Assembly: GCA_947630765.1 (NCBI GenBank)
Contig: CANRIX010000001.1
Location: forward strand, 174,743 to 238,742
DNA length: 64,000 nt
Direction of reading: 5' to 3'
From: an uncultured Clostridia bacterium
Lineage (GTDB): Bacteria; Bacillota; Clostridia; Oscillospirales; CAG-382
The notes under the pieces are model-generated. The model worked only from the letters and a program-made list of their open reading frames with translations, did no database searches and was not told the origin of the DNA. The position numbers were made by a program, and so were the translations under genes. Of the stretch, positions 9,578 to 18,768 are shown piece after piece; positions within the stretch are counted from its first letter, which is position 1; each line of letters starts with the position of its first letter.

Positions 9578-9895
9578 AAAAAAGCGCCCTTCGCCGAATC
9601 CCTTCGCAGGGAATCGGGACGAAAAGCGCAAAAATGCGTTCTCCGCGGTACCACCCGTCTTGCCCCCGTTCCGCGCCCGAAAGCGCCCGGGAAGCCGCTC
9701 CGCCCGCACAAACCATGCGGTCCGGCTGTAACGTGCCGACACGTCCGCACCTACTGCCCCGCGGGAAAACCCCGCGAAGGTTCCGCACGGCGGCTCCGGG
9801 AGGTTCTTCCGCCGCAATTCCGTACCGCCCTTCCCACCGTCGGCGGCTCGCTTTGACTACCCTTGCGGTTTACTCTTCCCATCATCGCTTTTGCA
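9578..9895 (-). promoter_or_regulatory. T-box riboswitch of the aspS-gatC/gatA/gatB operon
   Basis: On the minus strand the leader starts with GATGATGGGAAGAGTA (stem I base and AGTA motif near 9871). It continues through the AGCGAGCCGCC...GGTGGGA distal stem I region. The hallmark T-box GGGTGGTACCGCGG lies at 9643-9657. A long hairpin ending GGGCGC then TTTTTT (T run 9578-9583) is the terminator. The helix CCGCAA/TTGCGG and the pairing GGGA/TCCC bracket the specifier loop, whose 3' side reads CGGAAGAACC. This contains GAAC (plus-strand 9803-9806), that is overlapping GAA (Glu) and AAC (Asn) codons. Uncharged tRNA(Asn), and possibly tRNA(Glu), should favour readthrough. Confidence 0.93.
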
Positions 9896-9931
9896 TGGCA
9901 CCCAAATTTGGATACCATTTCCAGAATACGC

Positions 9932-10384
9932 TTAAACTATTTCTGGATTTTTAACACTTTGTAAATTGTCCGTAAATTCCCGCGTCAACTGCGGCAGCAA
10001 GGCGCTTCCGAGCACCGACCGACGAGTCACGATGCCGACGAACACGCCCCGGTCGTCCACGACGGGGACGAAATTCTGGTCCATCAGTCGGTTGAGCAAT
10101 TGGTCCATCATCTCGCCGACCCGGACCGGCGGATTCCAATTCTTGCGCAGCAGGTCGACGACCCGGCGCTTCTCCAGCGATTTCATCGCGCAGTCGCCCT
10201 GTTCGAGCAATGCCCAGAGGAAATCCCCCTCCGTGACCGTGCCGACATATCGACCGTCCCGGGCGATGACGGGAATGGCGGTATAACCGTAATGACGGAG
10301 CTTTTCGAGCCCGTTGCGGACGCTTGCGGTGTCCTCAAGATACGCGACCTGACTCTTCGGCGTCAGAAAACGAAGTAAATTCAT
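9932..10384 (-). CDS. CBS-domain pair protein
   Basis: 150 residues made of two CBS motifs and little else. The first is around residues 15-60 (SQVAYLEDTASVRNGLEKLR, then YTAIPVIARDGRYVGTVTEGDFL). The second is about 80-135 (VRVGEMMDQLLNRLMDQNF, then VPVVDDRGVFVGIVTRRSVL). Stand-alone pairs usually sense adenine nucleotides and regulate a partner; the partner here is unknown. GAAAGGAG precedes the ATG. It ends about 40 nt before the T-box leader on the same strand, so some readthrough into the aspS operon is possible. Confidence 0.85.
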   Translation of the reverse strand: MNLLRFLTPKSQVAYLEDTASVRNGLEKLRHYGYTAIPVIARDGRYVGTVTEGDFLWALLEQGDCAMKSLEKRRVVDLLRKNWNPPVRVGEMMDQLLNRLMDQNFVPVVDDRGVFVGIVTRRSVLGSALLPQLTREFTDNLQSVKNPEIV

Positions 10385-10640
10385 ACGAGAAACGCTCCTT
10401 TCCTTTGCGTCGGGAACCTTCTGTCTATAGCATACGATACGGTTGTGAACTCCGTATGAACGGAAGGAGCGAACAAGTATGAATTGTAGGGTTACACAAA
10501 AAGCCGAGCGGATTTTCTGGCGAAAAAGCGGAAAAAATTCCGTCCGTCTCTTGCATTTTTTTTGAATCTATGGTAGAATAGGCTGTGTTTTGTTGACACG
10601 ACCCTTTTGGCAACCAAAAGAAAGGAAGCGAAAACTCTCC
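10385..10640. other. Divergent intergenic region between the CBS gene and ilvE
   Basis: Contains the ilvE promoter and an inverted repeat ATACGG/CCGTAT (10437-10457) upstream of the CBS gene. No clear consensus promoter was found for the CBS gene. No RNA gene was recognised. Confidence 0.4.
10551..10579 (+). promoter_or_regulatory. Sigma-A promoter for ilvE
   Basis: TTGCAT (10551-10556), 17-bp spacer, TAGAAT (10574-10579). It lies about 60 nt before the ilvE ATG. Confidence 0.65.
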
Positions 10641-11699
10641 ATGGAAATCAGGATCGAAAGAACCGGGACCCCCAAGCAAAAGCCTGCGGGTGCGCTCGGT
10701 TTCGGCAAAATTTTTACGGATCATATGTTCGAGATGGACTATGACCCCGAAAACGGCTGGCACGACGCCCGCATCACGCCCTACCACGACCTCGTCCTCT
10801 CCCCCGCCTGCGTGGTGTTCCATTACGCGCAGGAGATGTTCGAGGGGCTCAAGGCCTACCGCGACGCGGAAGGGCGCGTCCGCCTGTTCCGCCCGGACAA
10901 GAACATCGAACGGATGAACAACACCAACCTGCGGATGTGCATCCCGCCCCTGCCGCCGGAGGACGTCCTGCAGGCGATCCGGGAAACCGTTTTGACCGAC
11001 GAAAGCTGGATCCCGACCGAGCCGGGGACCTCGCTCTACATCCGTCCGTTCATCTTCGCGACGGACGTCGGTTTGGGCGTCCACCCGTCCAAGCACTATA
11101 AATTCCTCATCATCCTCTCCCCGTCGGGCTCCTACTACGCGGGCGGGCTCGCGCCGGTGAAGATCATCGTCGAGGACGAGTACGTCCGCGCCGTCAAGGG
11201 AGGGACCGGATACGCAAAGGTCGGCGGGAACTACGCCGCGTCGCTCATCGGGCAGGAAAAGGCCGAGCAAAGCGGCTACGCGCAAGTGCTGTGGCTGGAC
11301 GGGATCCAGCACAAGTATATCGACGAGGTCGGTGCGATGAACGTGTTCTTCGTCATCGACGGTAAGGTCGTCACGCCGCTGCTGGAGGGCAATATCCTTC
11401 CCGGCGTCACGCGGGATTCGACGATCCAGCTGCTGCGCTCGAAAGGGTATGACGTCGAGGAGCGCCGCGTCTCCATCCAGGAGGTCTACAACGTCCACGC
11501 CGCCGGACGGCTCGACGAGATGTTCGGCACCGGCACGGCCGCCGTCATTTCGCCGGTCGGCGAGCTCAACTGGGACGGCGACCGCATCACCATCCACAAC
11601 AACGAGATCGGTCCGATCTCCCAGATGCTTTACGACGAGATCACCGGCATCCAGTACGGCAAACGCGAGGACCCGTTCGGCTGGAGCATGGTGCTTTGA
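10641..11699 (+). CDS. ilvE: Branched-chain amino acid aminotransferase
   Basis: 352 residues, the usual size of the larger (eukaryote-like, ilvE_II) class IV aminotransferases. The PLP lysine is probably Lys193 in GYAKVGGNYAAS. The cofactor phosphate-binding region is near GTGTAAVISPVG. It transfers the amino group between glutamate and branched-chain 2-oxo acids in the last step of Leu, Ile and Val synthesis or the first step of their breakdown. The ATG at 10641 follows GGAAG; an upstream in-frame codon lacks a ribosome site. It overlaps the next gene by one base in a TGATG junction. Confidence 0.93.
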   Translation: MEIRIERTGTPKQKPAGALGFGKIFTDHMFEMDYDPENGWHDARITPYHDLVLSPACVVFHYAQEMFEGLKAYRDAEGRVRLFRPDKNIERMNNTNLRMCIPPLPPEDVLQAIRETVLTDESWIPTEPGTSLYIRPFIFATDVGLGVHPSKHYKFLIILSPSGSYYAGGLAPVKIIVEDEYVRAVKGGTGYAKVGGNYAASLIGQEKAEQSGYAQVLWLDGIQHKYIDEVGAMNVFFVIDGKVVTPLLEGNILPGVTRDSTIQLLRSKGYDVEERRVSIQEVYNVHAAGRLDEMFGTGTAAVISPVGELNWDGDRITIHNNEIGPISQMLYDEITGIQYGKREDPFGWSMVL

Positions 11700-12850
11700 T
11701 GGACGGGGCGGAACGCGAACGGACGAAAACGCCGTTTTCGCAGAAACTGCGGGAACGCGGATTCTTCCGTCCCTACGTCGTCGTTTCCTTCGGCTGCGTG
11801 CTGTTCGGGATCGTCGTCTATGTGCTTTCGCGGTGTTTTCCCGCGTTCGCGGAGTTCTGGGCGCGGTATCCGTCGCAGGCGCTGCGGTTCCTGCTGGCGA
11901 AGGTCACGGGGATCCTGCGGTTTTCCGTCGTGGAATGGGCGATTTTTTCCCTGCCGCTTCTGATCTTCGGCTACTTCTTCTTTTCCTCCCGTTCGATGAA
12001 GCGGGATGAAAGCACCTACAACTATTACCGCTGGCTCCTGCCGCTCGTCTGCGGGATCCTCGCGGTGCTGACGCTGTTCTTTACCGCCTTCGCTCCCTGC
12101 TACTTCCGCTATTCGCTGGCGAAAAACCTTTCGCTGGAGGACCGCGAAGTTTCCGCGCAGGAGCTGTACGACACTGCCTGCGCGGTCTGCGAACAAATCC
12201 AGGACGTGGAGGATGAGGTTTTCTTCGCCTACGGCGGGGAATCCGTCATGCCCTACGATTTCAACGAGCTGGTGGACCGGGTCAACGAGGCGTATGCGCA
12301 TTACGCGGCGGACGCGGACTACGTCGGGCATTTCCGCAGCTACGCAAAACCGCTCGCGAGCTCGTCGGTGTTCACCTACACCCACATTTCCGGGGTCTAC
12401 ACGTTCATGACCGGCGAAGTCAACATCAACGTCAACTACCCCGATTTCATCCGCCCCTTCACGGTCGCGCACGAATTTTCGCACCAGCGCGGACTGGCAA
12501 AGGAGGAGGAAGCGAATTTTGTCGCCTATCTCGTCTGCGTCGGCAGCGAGGACCCCTATCTGCGCTATTCCGGGTACGTCAACCTTTTGCAGTACCTCAT
12601 GGACGCGCTCGCCGAAGCGGACGGCGACCTGTATCGACAGCTTTGCGCCGAAAAAATGCCGCTTTCGGTGCAGGGGGAACTGAACGCCTACTCCGTTTTC
12701 TTCCGCAAGTACAGCCACAGCACCGCCTCAAAAGTGACCGGCGCCGTCAACGACGTGTTCCTCAATTCCCAAGGGGAAAGCGAAGGCACGGCGAGCTACG
12801 GACTGGTCGTCGACCTCGCGGTGGCGTACTACCTGCGCGAAAACGAATGA
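11699..12850 (+). CDS. DUF3810-family membrane protein with a zinc-metalloprotease-like motif
   Basis: 383 residues. Three hydrophobic segments lie near the N-terminus (about 25-45, 68-92 and 108-125), followed by a large extracytoplasmic domain. That domain contains VAHEFSHQRGLAKEEEANF, an HExxH-type motif with downstream Glu residues, as in DUF3810 proteins. A zinc peptidase fold is likely; no substrate is known. The start was placed at the ATG overlapping the ilvE stop; a TTG one codon earlier is possible. The overlap suggests translational coupling to ilvE, though no functional link is obvious. Confidence 0.75.
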   Translation: MDGAERERTKTPFSQKLRERGFFRPYVVVSFGCVLFGIVVYVLSRCFPAFAEFWARYPSQALRFLLAKVTGILRFSVVEWAIFSLPLLIFGYFFFSSRSMKRDESTYNYYRWLLPLVCGILAVLTLFFTAFAPCYFRYSLAKNLSLEDREVSAQELYDTACAVCEQIQDVEDEVFFAYGGESVMPYDFNELVDRVNEAYAHYAADADYVGHFRSYAKPLASSSVFTYTHISGVYTFMTGEVNINVNYPDFIRPFTVAHEFSHQRGLAKEEEANFVAYLVCVGSEDPYLRYSGYVNLLQYLMDALAEADGDLYRQLCAEKMPLSVQGELNAYSVFFRKYSHSTASKVTGAVNDVFLNSQGESEGTASYGLVVDLAVAYYLRENE

Positions 12851-12887
12851 TCAACTCTGCCAAAAAACGAAAGGAAATATACCATTT

Positions 12888-15800
12888 ATGAAGAAACTCC
12901 TATCCGCCTTGCTGGCGCTCGTCCTGCTGTTCTCCTTCGCCGCATGCGGCGGAAACGACGGCGAAACCTCCGACGCCGAAACGGAGAGCGGCGAAACGTC
13001 GGGCGACGTTTCGGGCGGCGAAGCGGTCGCCATTGAACACGAAACGGTCGTCAGCATCGGCAAAAGCTACACGACCTCCATCGCCGCAGACAGCAAGTAC
13101 GAGGACACGTTCGGGACGGAACTCTGCGACGGCGTCTACGCCGACGTAGGCTCCTCCTACGGCGACGCGAAGTTCGCTGGATTCGCCGTCAGCAGCAGTT
13201 CGCTTGACGTCACGTTCGACATGGGCGAGGACTTCCGGCAGCTTTACAAGTTCGGCGTCAGCTTCCTCAACACGACCGAAGCGGGCATCGGCGGACTGGG
13301 CCTTTCCCGCGTCTACTATACGGACGATCTGGAAGGGAAATGGACCCGTGGTCCCCTGTTCCGCATCGCGCCGGACCAGCAAAGCGAGGTCCAGCTGGCG
13401 TGGGCGACGCTGGACGCCCCTGTCGACGCGCGCTACGTCCGCTTCTCCCTGAAAGGCACCGCAGCATGGCTGTTCCTGGACGAGCTGATCGTCATTTCCA
13501 ACACCGAGGGTTCCTCGCTCACCGCGAACTACCTCACCCAGCTTAACGCGGCATACAGCGACAACCGCCTTTCCGCCGACGACCTGCTCGCCGGAAGCGT
13601 GGACATTGCCCGCGACGACACGCTCGTCAGCGCCACCAAGGAAAAGTCCTACACCGTCTCCCGCACGGCCGGAGCGCTCTTCCCGGATACGGACGGCAAG
13701 CTGCTGACCGACGGGGCGGAAGCCGGCGCGACCTACGAAAGCGGCGCATTCGCCGGATATGACGGCGGCGAGGAGCTGACCGTCGACATCCCGCTCGGCG
13801 ACACCGTCGAGGGGCTTTCGGACTTCTCGCTTTCCATGTACCAGCAGGCGAACCTGCGCTACATGCTCCCGTACTACGTCGATTTCTATATTTCCGCGGA
13901 CGGGGACAGCTACGACCGCATCGGCCGCATATACGCCCCGAACGACCTGGACGTGACCAACTTCACCTTCGCCCTGCATTTCCGCAAGGGATTCACGGCG
14001 AAAGCGGTGCGGTTCGTGCTTGCGGAAACGGATACGGCCTGCTTCCTTATCGAGGAGGCGGACGCGTCCCTCCACGGCGAGGATACGACCAAGTACCTCT
14101 ATCCCCCGCTGGAGCTCCCGGAGGTCACGGAGCCGACCTACTGGCCGAATCCGTCCTCCAAGGTCACGAACCTTGCGCTGAACCTTCCCTACCAGATCGT
14201 TTCCGGCACGCAGCTCTCCTATGCCGAAGAAATTGAACACAACACCCTCGCCGACGCGGGCGTGCTGACCGACGGGAAGTATTCCCCCGACCTGACCTTC
14301 AACAACGGCTATTGGAACCGCACTCGGAACGGCGGCAGCCGGAGCATCTATTTCGACCTCGGCGCGAACAGCTCGGTCACCGGGTTCAAGATCAACTACC
14401 TGCAGTACCGCCCGTATGCCATCGTCGCCCCGTCGACCACCAACTTCTACCTCTCCGAGGACGGGTTGAGCTGGTACTCGGTCGGCATCGCGGTCTGCTC
14501 GCCGCAGACCGATACCGAATCCATTTCGACGGAATTGACGCTGGAAACGCCGTTCGAAGCACGGTTCGTCTGCGTTTCCTTCTCGAACAACCCCCATTCC
14601 TACGCGGACGAGATCGAGATCTACGGTACGCAGGCGATCACGGGCGGCACGAAGAAGCTGAGCGATTCCGGGCTGACGCCGTCCGAGAGCAACCGCTACA
14701 TGGCGCCGAGCGACGACATCCTCGGCGGCGTGACCGACATGGCGCTGATCTACTACGGCACGGAGGACCTCGACGAGGACTTCTTCCTGCCCTACGTCGC
14801 CTACCTTGACGCAGACGGGAACATCAAGGACACCCTGTTCGACGGATTCCTGTTCCTGCCCTCTCCGGGCGGCAAACTGCCCAGCGGCGGACTTGCGCAC
14901 GAGGGCGAGCAGGCGCTCAAAAACCCGAGCAAGCTGGTCGACTGGCAGTACCAGCTCGACGAGAACTTCAAGGAAGGACAGCACTTCGACGCCCTCAACA
15001 AGGCCGCCGCAAAGGTCAAGGAAGCCCTTTCCCTGCCGTCGGATTACAAGTTCAAGGTCTATCCGACCATCATGTACCCGCACGTCACGGCGACCGACTT
15101 CGGCGACATCGACGGGGACGGCGTGAACGAGGATTTCTCGAAGCTGGAGGACCGTGTCAAGGTGATCAGCGTCTATATGCAGATGTACCTCGATCGCTTC
15201 GCCGAAGCGGGGTACGAAAACCTCTCTCTCAACGGGTTCTACTGGTTCGCCGAGGCGGTCGCGTACGAAGCGAACGACACCCAGACGCTCCCGGCCGTCG
15301 CACAGGCCGCAAAGGAAAAGGGCACGCAGATCTTCTGGATCCCCTACTATGTCGCGAAGGGCTACTCCACCTGGAACAGCTACGGCTTCGCCGCCGCCTA
15401 TATGCAGCCGAACTACGTCTTTAACCTCAGTCGTCCGACGTCCCAGCTGTATACCGCTGCGGCACTCATTCGCAACCTCGGCATGGGCATCGAGCTGGAG
15501 GTCAACGACCAGGCGATTTCCCAGCTTCCGTACTACCGCCGGTATATGCGCTACCTCGGTTACGGCGCGGAAGCCGGTTACATGACGGAATCCATTCACG
15601 CCTTCTACCAGAGCGTGACGGTGTTCTACGACGCCTGCTATTCCGGGACGGAGATGGGGCGCAGCCTGTATGACGCGACCTACGGGTTCGTCAAAGGCAC
15701 GCTCGCGCCGCCCGAAAAGCTCCCGGACCTCTCCGAAACCTGCAAAGCGGGCGAAACGCTGCACGGCGAGCTGCTCGCGGACGTCGAGGGCATCAACATG

Positions 15801-15968
15801 ACAGAGCTGACGCTCTCTGCGGAGCACGGCTCGGTCACGCTCGACCCGGACGGCGGATACTGGTACGTCCCGAACGAAGGGTTTACCGGCACCGACAGCT
15901 TCACCTTCCGCTACAGCAATTACCTGCTGTGGTCCGAGGAAACCACCGTCACGGTCACGGTCGAGTAA
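12888..15968 (+). CDS. Large DUF4855 lipoprotein with discoidin-like and C-terminal Ig-like domains
   Basis: 1026 residues. A lipoprotein signal ends at Cys20 (FSFAAC-GG). Three beta-rich F5/8-type (discoidin-like) regions fill roughly residues 45-215, 230-400 and 420-590. The DUF4855 domain covers about 605-950, including LNGFYWFAEA, IFWIPYYVAKG and GMGIELEVND. A C-terminal cadherin/Ig-like repeat (about 955-1026) ends the protein. It is probably exported, tethered, and binds or cleaves glycans; activity is inferred, with the Glu in FYWFAE as a candidate catalytic residue. A paralogue is at 44454-46628. It follows the DUF3810 gene by 37 nt. Confidence 0.8.
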   Translation: MKKLLSALLALVLLFSFAACGGNDGETSDAETESGETSGDVSGGEAVAIEHETVVSIGKSYTTSIAADSKYEDTFGTELCDGVYADVGSSYGDAKFAGFAVSSSSLDVTFDMGEDFRQLYKFGVSFLNTTEAGIGGLGLSRVYYTDDLEGKWTRGPLFRIAPDQQSEVQLAWATLDAPVDARYVRFSLKGTAAWLFLDELIVISNTEGSSLTANYLTQLNAAYSDNRLSADDLLAGSVDIARDDTLVSATKEKSYTVSRTAGALFPDTDGKLLTDGAEAGATYESGAFAGYDGGEELTVDIPLGDTVEGLSDFSLSMYQQANLRYMLPYYVDFYISADGDSYDRIGRIYAPNDLDVTNFTFALHFRKGFTAKAVRFVLAETDTACFLIEEADASLHGEDTTKYLYPPLELPEVTEPTYWPNPSSKVTNLALNLPYQIVSGTQLSYAEEIEHNTLADAGVLTDGKYSPDLTFNNGYWNRTRNGGSRSIYFDLGANSSVTGFKINYLQYRPYAIVAPSTTNFYLSEDGLSWYSVGIAVCSPQTDTESISTELTLETPFEARFVCVSFSNNPHSYADEIEIYGTQAITGGTKKLSDSGLTPSESNRYMAPSDDILGGVTDMALIYYGTEDLDEDFFLPYVAYLDADGNIKDTLFDGFLFLPSPGGKLPSGGLAHEGEQALKNPSKLVDWQYQLDENFKEGQHFDALNKAAAKVKEALSLPSDYKFKVYPTIMYPHVTATDFGDIDGDGVNEDFSKLEDRVKVISVYMQMYLDRFAEAGYENLSLNGFYWFAEAVAYEANDTQTLPAVAQAAKEKGTQIFWIPYYVAKGYSTWNSYGFAAAYMQPNYVFNLSRPTSQLYTAAALIRNLGMGIELEVNDQAISQLPYYRRYMRYLGYGAEAGYMTESIHAFYQSVTVFYDACYSGTEMGRSLYDATYGFVKGTLAPPEKLPDLSETCKAGETLHGELLADVEGINMTELTLSAEHGSVTLDPDGGYWYVPNEGFTGTDSFTFRYSNYLLWSEETTVTVTVE

Positions 15969-15990
15969 GCGCAAGAATATTGCGGAAAAC

Positions 15991-16024
15991 AAAAAGGAGG
16001 CCCTCTCGCGGGGTCTCCTTTTTC
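15991..16024. terminator. Bidirectional terminator
   Basis: AAAAAGGAG-CCC pairs with GGG-CTCCTTTTT across a short loop, with A and T runs on both sides. It serves the converging DUF4855 and glycosyltransferase genes. Confidence 0.85.
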
Positions 16025-16044
16025 TTGTCATTCGCGAACGGTTC

Positions 16045-17073
16045 CTAATTGAACCGCACTACTTTGTGCGAAATCGTGTAAATCAGCAGGCAGAACAAAC
16101 GTCCCGGATAGCCGGGCAGGGAGAGCAGGAACCGCCCCGAACGGCTGAAATACTTCATGCGTTTCCCCCGTTTCGGGTCGATACGGCAGAGTTCCCGCCA
16201 AAATTCGGTCACCTGTCTGTCGGATTCCCGGGTATTCTGGATACGGGTGAACAGCACCGCGATGATCATCAGGAAGCTCAGGGAATGGTGCAGATACCGG
16301 CCGAGTTCGGGGTTCTCCCGGCGGATGGCGGGCACGTCGTGGGCGGCGAACGCCAGCGTCGTGACCAATCGCTGGTCCCCGCTGTGCTTCTTAAGCGATT
16401 CCTTCTCCACCGACTGCCCGACCCGCCCGATGGCGTAGCGGTAGAAGTCCGCGTCGAGGTAGTAGAGTTTTTTCACGAACGCGAGGGGGACGTAGACGAA
16501 CAGGTTGTCCTCGTAAAAGACGTGCTCCGGCAGCTTCAGACCGCTCCCCCGCACGGTTTCCGTCCGATAGATGCAGGAATGCAGGGAAAGCTGCTGCGAG
16601 ACGCGGAAATGGTGCGTATCCGCCCACGTCAGCACGCGCCCCTCCGGGAGCGCGTTGCCGAAGCGGATCGTCTGCCGCTTCCCGGTATCCGCGTGTTCGT
16701 AGACGTAATTGCAGACCATCAGGTCCACGCCGCCCTGCGCTTCGAGCCGTCCGAGCGTCTCGATCACCCGCGCCAGCGCGTCGCCGTCGACCCAATCGTC
16801 CGAGTCCACGACCTTGAAGTAAGTCCCCTGCGCGGCGGACAGCCCGTTGTTGATGCCGGACCCGTGTCCGCCGTTCGGCTGGTGAAGGACCCGCACGCAG
16901 TCCGGCGCGGAAGCCGCGTAGCCGTCCGCGATCTCCCCGGTTCGGTCGGTCGAGCCGTCGTTGACGATGATGATCTCGCAGTTCTCCTTTGCCGGGAGCA
17001 GACTTTCGACGCATTTGCGCAGGTATCCCTCCGAGTTATAGCAAGGCACGACAAAGGTTATCAGCTTTCCCAT
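16045..17073 (-). CDS. Family 2 glycosyltransferase
   Basis: 342 residues with the GT-A fold of GT2 enzymes. It has VVPCYNSEGYLRKCVESLL at the N-terminus, the nucleotide-binding IIVNDGSTDRTGEIA, and a DSDDW metal site (about residues 92-96). There are no long membrane segments except a hydrophobic stretch near residues 275-290. The acceptor sugar cannot be read. It has AAAGGAGG before the ATG, lies 30 nt after glnS on the same strand, and ends the nadE-gltX-glnS operon before a terminator. Confidence 0.88.
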   Translation of the reverse strand: MGKLITFVVPCYNSEGYLRKCVESLLPAKENCEIIIVNDGSTDRTGEIADGYAASAPDCVRVLHQPNGGHGSGINNGLSAAQGTYFKVVDSDDWVDGDALARVIETLGRLEAQGGVDLMVCNYVYEHADTGKRQTIRFGNALPEGRVLTWADTHHFRVSQQLSLHSCIYRTETVRGSGLKLPEHVFYEDNLFVYVPLAFVKKLYYLDADFYRYAIGRVGQSVEKESLKKHSGDQRLVTTLAFAAHDVPAIRRENPELGRYLHHSLSFLMIIAVLFTRIQNTRESDRQVTEFWRELCRIDPKRGKRMKYFSRSGRFLLSLPGYPGRLFCLLIYTISHKVVRFN

Positions 17074-17103
17074 GGATGACCCTCCTTTCGCCGTTTCGGA
17101 ACG

Positions 17104-18744
17104 TCAAAACGGTTTCTTATCCTTCAATTCAACGATCTGCAGGAACGCGTCCCGCTTGGAATCCTTGGTAAAGTAGCCGGTGCGGACGAACTGGTACTGC
17201 TCGCCGGGGGCCGCTTCCGCGAGCGAGCGTTCGACGCGGCAGCCCTTCAGCACGGTCTGCGACTGCGGGTTGAGGCAGTCGTTGAGCGTCATGCCCTCCG
17301 GCAGGTCGCCGGTGTTTTCCAGCGTGTAGAGGTGGTCGAACAGGTAGACGTCGGTTTCGACCGATTCGGAAGCGGAAAGCCAATGGATGGTCCCCTTGAC
17401 CTTCCGCCCGTCCGCGGGCATACCGCAGCCGGTTTCGAGGTCGGCGTGGACGGTGACCTCGGTCACGTTGCCTTCTTCGTCCGTCTGACAGCCGACGTAC
17501 CTGACGAGGTACGCCCCCATCAGGCGCACTTCCCCGCCGGGCTTGAGCCGGAAGAACTTGGACGGCGGATCCAGCGAGAAATCCTCCGCGTCGATATACA
17601 GCTCCCGCGTGAACGCGACGCGGCGCTTCCCGGCGCTCTCGTCCTGCGGGTGGTTGGGCAGTTCAAACCATGCCGTCTCCCCCTCCGGGAAATTCTCGAC
17701 CACGACGCGGATCGGATGCAGCACCGCCACGCGGCGAAGCGCCGTCCGATTGAGCTGTTCGCGGACGCAGTGTTCGAGCAGGGAGATGTCCACAAGGCTG
17801 TCCGATTTCGCGACGCCGATGCGCTGGCAGAAGTCCAGAATCGCTTCCGGCGGATACCCCCGACGACGCATTCCGCACAGCGTCGGCATCCGCGGGTCGT
17901 CCCAGCCGTCCACGCGCCCTTCCTCCACCAGCGCACGCAGGTAGCGCTTGCTCATGACGGTGTAGGTCAGGTTCAGGCGGGCAAACTCGATCTGCCGGGG
18001 ACGTGCGGGGACCGAAACGTGCTCGATGACCCAGTCGTACAGCGGACGGTGGATTTCAAATTCCAGCGAACACAGGGAAATGTTGACCCCTTCGAGCGCA
18101 TCCTGGATCGGGTGCGCGAAGTCGTAGGTCGGGTAGATGCACCACCGATTGCCTTGACGGTGGTGTTCGACGTGCTTGATGCGGTAGATGACCGGGTCGC
18201 GCATCCAGAAGTTGCCGGAAGCGAGGTCGATCTTCGCCCGCAGGGTGTACTTCCCCTCCGGGAATTCCCCCGCACGCATCCGCGCGAACAGGTCGAGGTT
18301 TTCCTCGACCGGGCGGTCCCGATAGGGCGAAACGGCGGGATGCGTCAGGTCGCCCCGGTACTCCCGGAACTGGTCCGGGGTCAGCTCGCAGACGTAGGCG
18401 AGCCCCTTGCGGATCAGCTCGACGGCGAACTCGTAGTCCTTTTCAAAGTAGTCCGAACCATAGAAGAATCGGTCGCCCCAGTCGAAACCCAGCCAGCGAA
18501 TGTCCTCGCGAATGGCGTCGACGTACTCGGTGTCCTCCTTGGTCGGGTTAGTATCGTCCATGCGCAGGTTGCAGACACCGCCGTACTTCCGGGCAGTCCC
18601 GAAGTTGATGGCGATGGCCTTGCAGTGCCCGATGTGCAGGTAGCCGTTCGGTTCGGGGGGAAAGCGGGTGTGGACGGTTTCGATCTTCCCTTCCGCAAGT
18701 TCCTCGTTGATGGCTTCCTCGATGAAATTGGTGGCTTCTATCAT
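17104..18744 (-). CDS. glnS: Glutaminyl-tRNA synthetase
   Basis: 546 residues, typical GlnRS length. The class I signature PPEPNGYLHIGHCKA is at about residues 30-44, with NLRMDDTNPTKED downstream, a VMSKRYL KMSKS-type loop, and the two beta-barrel anticodon domains in the C-terminal half. It charges tRNA(Gln) directly. GlnRS is absent from many Firmicutes, which use GatCAB instead, so its presence beside a complete GatCAB in this window is notable. It starts 24 nt after gltX, arranged as nadE-gltX-glnS. Confidence 0.96.
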   Translation of the reverse strand: MIEATNFIEEAINEELAEGKIETVHTRFPPEPNGYLHIGHCKAIAINFGTARKYGGVCNLRMDDTNPTKEDTEYVDAIREDIRWLGFDWGDRFFYGSDYFEKDYEFAVELIRKGLAYVCELTPDQFREYRGDLTHPAVSPYRDRPVEENLDLFARMRAGEFPEGKYTLRAKIDLASGNFWMRDPVIYRIKHVEHHRQGNRWCIYPTYDFAHPIQDALEGVNISLCSLEFEIHRPLYDWVIEHVSVPARPRQIEFARLNLTYTVMSKRYLRALVEEGRVDGWDDPRMPTLCGMRRRGYPPEAILDFCQRIGVAKSDSLVDISLLEHCVREQLNRTALRRVAVLHPIRVVVENFPEGETAWFELPNHPQDESAGKRRVAFTRELYIDAEDFSLDPPSKFFRLKPGGEVRLMGAYLVRYVGCQTDEEGNVTEVTVHADLETGCGMPADGRKVKGTIHWLSASESVETDVYLFDHLYTLENTGDLPEGMTLNDCLNPQSQTVLKGCRVERSLAEAAPGEQYQFVRTGYFTKDSKRDAFLQIVELKDKKPF

Positions 18745-18768
18745 GTTCGGTCGTTCCTTTCCGTATGT

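Noticed and set aside
12900-16031. Very long antisense open frame of about 1040 codons opposite the DUF4855 gene, and similar ones at 1181-3079, 17332-20550, 29088-31226 and 51434-54937
   Set aside because: These mirror genuine genes in GC-rich DNA, give Arg/Gly/Val-rich translations without domains, and lack ribosome sites.
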